From: Charina bottae
Lineage: Eukaryota > Chordata > Lepidosauria > Squamata > Charinaidae
NCBI GenBank assembly: GCA_023362775.1
Contig: JALMGJ010000008.1
Span: 21,095,001 to 21,159,000, forward strand
Direction of reading: 5' to 3'
Length of the DNA stretch: 64,000 bases
Within the stretch, counting starts at the first letter, position 1; every line of letters starts with the position of its first letter. The position numbers and the translations under genes are program-made. This document shows, in pieces, positions 60,113 through 64,000 of the stretch. Under the pieces are notes generated by a model. That model did no database searches. It was not told the DNA's origin and was given only the letters and a program-made list of their open reading frames with translations.

Positions 60113-60115
60113 TCC

Positions 60116-60191
<76 letters not shown>

Positions 60192-60222
60192 TTCTTCTTT
60201 CTTTCTTTCTTTCTTTCTTCTT
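60113..60222. repeat. (CTTT)n microsatellite
   Basis: About 27 CTTT units with a CTTCTTCTT interruption near 60188-60200. Confidence 0.97.
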
Positions 60223-60274
60223 GGTGCATGCTTTCTCTTAACAAGCACATTTTCTGTCTCTCTTTCCTTTCACT

Positions 60275-60362
60275 TTGTAAAGCAAACCACCCAGAGTCCC
60301 CCAACTGGGGGAGATGGGCGGTGATATAAATTTAAATAATAAATAAATTTAAATAATAAAAA
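60275..60362 (+). mobile_element. L2-type 3' tail
   Basis: GTAAAGCAAACCACCCAGAGTCCCCCAACTGGGGGAGATGGGCGGTGATATAAATTTAAATAATAAATAAA-type tail, contiguous with the CTTT array. Confidence 0.75.
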
Positions 60363-60549
60363 CTGCAGTTATGTTGACCGTTTGCAGAGCAAAGGCTCAG
60401 AAGGAAGTATTTGGATGACTACGTAAGGTTGTGTATTTGCAAGCCTTTTATACTTCAAGGCCCTAAGTCTGCATCCAGTAGTTTGCCCCCAATAGCACCA
60501 CTGAAAGAGTTATCTGGAAACACCAAGTTATGAAAAGATGTTTAAAACA

Positions 60550-60690
60550 GGCATCCTCGAATGGGCAGCCCTCCAGTTTTATGAATTTCAGCTCCCAGAA
60601 TTCCTCAGCCATCATAACCATCACTGAGATTTCTGGGAGTTGAAGTCACATACATCTGGAAGGCCACCAGGTTAGGGAAGTCTGTATTAA
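60550..60690. repeat. Dispersed palindromic repeat (AATTCCTCAGCC type)
   Basis: CAGCTCCCAGAATTCCTCAGCC and, inverted downstream, TGAGATTTCTGGGAGTTGAAG form imperfect inverted repeats. This sequence type is common in reptile genomes as an old DNA-transposon relic (recalled); the family was not named. Confidence 0.5.
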
Positions 60691-61554
60691 AGTATATAGA
60701 CGAAACAAAACTTTTCATAATAATGATGGGGATCTTTAATTCACCACATTAGCTATGCCAGGAATACAGCTTTGTGGGGTGTATTAACATTTTGTTTTGG
60801 CCTCTTTTTTTTCAACAGAATTCTGGAGAAGACCCATTATCTTCATTTAAAGATACCATTACTTTTCTATGCTAGATGCATTCTGACATGCAGGACACTT
60901 TTTTGTGTATCTTAAAATATCATGATGTTGGATACGTCTAGACAACAGCTGCCTACTACAACATTCAAAGGTTTCCCTTCCTTTTCCTCTGCTGCAGAGA
61001 ATGTTGCTCCCAATGAAAGATGAGTACCATAAGATAAGGTTTCCTTTTAAGCAATCTTCAGTCACAGGGCATATGTTCGTGGGACCTGTACACAGGAATA
61101 CATTCCATCAACCCAGGACTGAACTTTACAGTGCACTATCTGGAGTATTCTGTCTATCTTTCTTGAGCTTACAATATTTTACCTCTGTAGTCCATCCTTT
61201 TACATCCAGAGCCTGACAACACTTTATTGCATGTGGCTAAATACAGACTAATAACTGCAAGAAAGCAAAGTAAATACCAGCAGATCTTAGAAATCATGTT
61301 AGAATTGGACTATGTTATTGTGCTTTCTTTACCAGCGCTGGTTCCCAGTTCACTTTTAGGCCCAATTTAAATGGGTGTGTCTTATTTAAAAAACCCTTAA
61401 AAGTCAGGAATCAGAATAGGACAGTGGTTTTCAACTATGCATTGCAATGGCTGCACCCCTTTCCCTGAACAACAAGGAAAGGAAAGGAATCCCCCCCACA
61501 CACACACACAAACACTGCCTCAGCCGTGGTAGTCAAGGTTGATCTCTTAAGTAT

Positions 61555-61830
61555 TATAGTTGGTTTTTCCACCTGCTTCTTTCTCTTAGCTGAACAACTA
61601 TTGGAAGCCAGTGCAGCTCACACAGCAGTGGTGTTACCTGGGTGAACTGTGGGGCACCCAAATCTGCGTGTGCCATCGCATTCTCCAATTGCAGCTTCCA
61701 GATGGTCTTCAAGGGCAGCCCCATGTAGAGCGCATTGCAGTAATCCAAACAGGAGGTGACTAAGGCATGGGTGATTGTGAGCAAGGCCTTCCAGTCCACC
61801 ACTTCCACCTCCAATATGTGCCCAATATTG
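61555..61830 (-). mobile_element. L2-type LINE internal fragment
   Basis: Minus-strand frame with LDYCNALYMGLPLKTIWKLQL and VTPLLCELHWLPI, the same protein region as the start of the 54765-55525 element, with frameshift and small deletions. Confidence 0.85.
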
Positions 61831-62850
61831 TTTTATTTTGTTCTGAGACCTCCACTAGTATTTTTGTGCAACCGTGTTTTTTCTTTACTTATCTTTTTCT
61901 TTATCTAGGCTTTAAATGTGTTGCTGTCATTTAACTACTGCAGGGTAGACCACTGTTTGATGGCTGAGGATCACACCTAAACATATGGCAGGGAACTGGG
62001 GTAAGAAATGGCTCTGGGGCCTGCAGAAAAGTTAGCTGGGATGAATGCAGTCCTAGGTCCTCTGAGCAACCTTATTTTCCATCATTCTATATACTGCATA
62101 TAGTCTTACCTTTCCTGGCCCCATCTCTCTGATTCTGAACATATGGATCAGTGTTCAAATGTAGGCCAAAAGGACCCTTTTTGACAATGAAATAACTGTT
62201 TCTTTGATTCAGTGAAAAGAAGATTTGCGTGAGTTTCAAAAGTTATATCTAAATGGGTACTTATTGTCATCATGCTAATGAATGCCTGTTTTCATGCCCT
62301 TTGGCAAGAGTCCAAGGTGAGCAATTGAAGAGGGATGAAGTAATCATCTTCAAAATGTTATCTGGCAAACTGACGATACAGCACATTTCCAAACAGTGAG
62401 CACCACGCATCATACTAGAGCTCCATGTTTTATAAGAGGATATTGTGCCAGTCTCTATTTCTATTTACATGGCATTTGTCCTTGTTTTGTCCACTCTCAA
62501 ATATCTTGTTCTATAGAAAGAACTTTTACATCACCTCTCTTCCTAATGCATCTTTTAGCTTCCCGAGTGTGTGAGTGGGAAAAGAATAAGAGACAATACT
62601 ACTGTTAAGATACCACTATCAACTTTCCTGTACTTCTAATGCAGCCTTTATTTTTGCTGGCTCTATGCACTAAGATATGCTTCTTAATGAAGTTCTTAGA
62701 AAAATGTTATTTTGGGGTACCAATGGAAATAAATTATTTTCTTCCTGCTTTTTCAGACAGGTTTTAAAGATGCAAATGGTGGTGGTGGGGGGAGGAAATC
62801 ATGAAAACCTGTCCTTGGAATCTCCTCTAACTGGACTAGAACCAAGGAGC

Positions 62851-62928
62851 TTATTACAGGAACTTTCTTTGTACAGAAGAAGTATACATTTGTACACATC
62901 TTCCGTACAAAGAAAGTTCCTGTGATAA
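62851..62928. repeat. Near-perfect 37-bp inverted repeat with 4-nt loop (78-nt hairpin)
   Basis: Left arm 62851-62887 and right arm 62892-62928 pair at about 33 of 37 positions, with the long perfect core ACAGGAACTTTCTTTGTAC against GTACAAAGAAAGTTCCTGT. The loop is ATTT. TA dinucleotides sit at 62852-62853 and 62926-62927. It could be a tiny palindromic MITE or a microRNA-like hairpin; no transcription evidence can be seen here. Confidence 0.9.
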
Positions 62929-63581
62929 GGAAGTGCTGGAAATTCTATGCAATTTAAACAAGTGTGATCCCTGTTTTTACCTAAATATGTTTTTGCTTTC
63001 TATGCAGCATCAGTTCCAAAATTCTTGATGGAAAATCATGTTGACTATCAATTATGCTTGATCATAATCACAGCATAAATAAGCTTCAGAGCAACTACTG
63101 CTAATCGTATCTTCTGTTCCCTGTGACTGTTTCTTCCAACAGGTCTAGTTTATTGCTTTCCTGTACTTGATGACACAAATAAACCAGGAAGGCATATTTC
63201 CTTTTGCCCAGAGGGAATACTGGAAGCAGCACAAAGTGAAGCAAATATATTTTATAGGAACCTTTTTCACTTAGTCTGCAATTATAACTCACAGTGATGT
63301 CACTAGGTAATACTGAAGTGAGCACTCCAAGTGGTATTTTTTGCTACATGTCTCATGGCTTGAGCAGCCTTCCAGTTAGCACCAGGAGCTGCGAAGCAGA
63401 CAGAAAATCAGTTTGTGCCCAGCTTGTAAGTAAGGCGGTTATAGCGGGAATTAACACAGTGCTCAAATTACTGGAGAATGGCTTGGTCTCTGTCTGCTGC
63501 TTCTTGTGACAGTTCCTTTAGCTGCTGTTCTTAAAGGCAAGTTTTTAGAAAAGGACAGCAAGATATGCAGACCAGGAGCAG

Positions 63582-63600
63582 GGTGGGGTGGGGTGGGGTG
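63582..63600. repeat. (GGGGT)n short run
   Basis: Four units of GGGGT; potential G-quadruplex-like composition. Confidence 0.85.
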
Positions 63601-64000
63601 TCTTCTCACCACAGACTATTAGTATCAGATTGGAAATCATTTTACTCTGAAACCTGCTACTAAATTCCCTGGGGCTACCAGGAGAAAAGAGACCCTTTGA
63701 CCATTTCCCCCCAAAAGAACAGCTCTCATTTTATATGCATGACAAACACATTAGTTTAAGGTCAAGACATCAGAGTCCCAAGTCCAGTTCCAACTTGACA
63801 CACGTTTTTCCTAACTTACACTTGCTTCATGGAACATAAGAAATGCCCATTAGTTCAGAACAATTTTGTCTCCCTGTGTTCTTTGCTTTTGGACTTTTGA
63901 CCTGACAAATGCTAGTTTGGTGCATTAAGGAATCACTTTTCACTTTCCAGGACTAGATTAAAGTTGGCAGAAAGCCCAGGACAGGATTCGTTTAGAAAAT

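Larger units (their letters stand above)
53528..64000 (-). other. SYNPO2: Start of SYNPO2 first intron (at least 10.5 kb in window)
   Basis: No exon was seen between the PDZ exon and the window end. Repeats are listed separately. The stretches 53528-54764, 55530-56970, 57480-57985, 58210-58805, 60365-61540, 61830-62850 and 62930-64000 show no recognisable gene. A GGGGT run lies at 63582-63600. Confidence 0.75.

Noticed and set aside
60064..60324. 86-codon frame rich in FLSFFLSF and its antisense ERKKERKK
   Set aside because: Produced by the CTTT microsatellite.

Overview
The window is vertebrate nuclear DNA, AT-rich and intron-dominated, and most likely comes from a squamate reptile. The evidence is the mix of interspersed repeats: a nearly complete BovB (RTE-clade) LINE, Sauria-type tRNA SINEs, L2- and L1-type LINE ends, a Penelope-like fragment and several non-autonomous hAT and TA-flanked DNA elements. 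No bacterial, viral or CRISPR feature was seen.

One protein-coding gene is clearly recognisable: SYNPO2 (synaptopodin-2, myopodin) on the minus strand. Going 5' to 3' on that strand, the exons are the second half of the PDZ domain (53527-53376), an acidic/linker exon (49100-48331), a very large exon (43081-40815) and an alternative last exon (25099-24527). Splice phases agree across all junctions. The large exon can end at its own stop (40815-40817), or splice from an in-frame CAG|GT site at 40845 to the last exon 15.7 kb away. This gives two C-termini. The first exon, with the PDZ start and initiator Met, was not found and should lie beyond 64000. The summed exons give 1062 or 1243 residues without exon 1.

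Region by region: 1-24500 is downstream of SYNPO2 and mostly featureless AT-rich DNA. It holds a TA-flanked MITE (126-407), a nested transposon stack (6466-9115: old RTE LINE invaded by an L1 and by a hAT element), an unassigned possible terminal exon on the plus strand (9266-9442), a Penelope-like fragment, two degenerate LINE remnants and a GC-rich repeat-like block (17856-18650). The 25.1-40.8 kb intron carries a hAT copy, SINEs and the BovB element with a perfect 11-bp target-site duplication. The 43.1-48.3 kb intron carries a SINE and a 236-bp pyrimidine/purine pentanucleotide array. The 49.1-53.4 kb intron carries three hAT copies and an L2 end. The partial first intron (53.5-64 kb) carries L2 ends, two MITEs, SINEs, a CTTT array and a striking 78-nt near-perfect hairpin.

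Nothing here forms a multi-gene system. The biology is one muscle Z-disc/actin-bundling gene in a dense, partly nested transposon landscape, with several insertions datable relative to each other by their target-site duplications.
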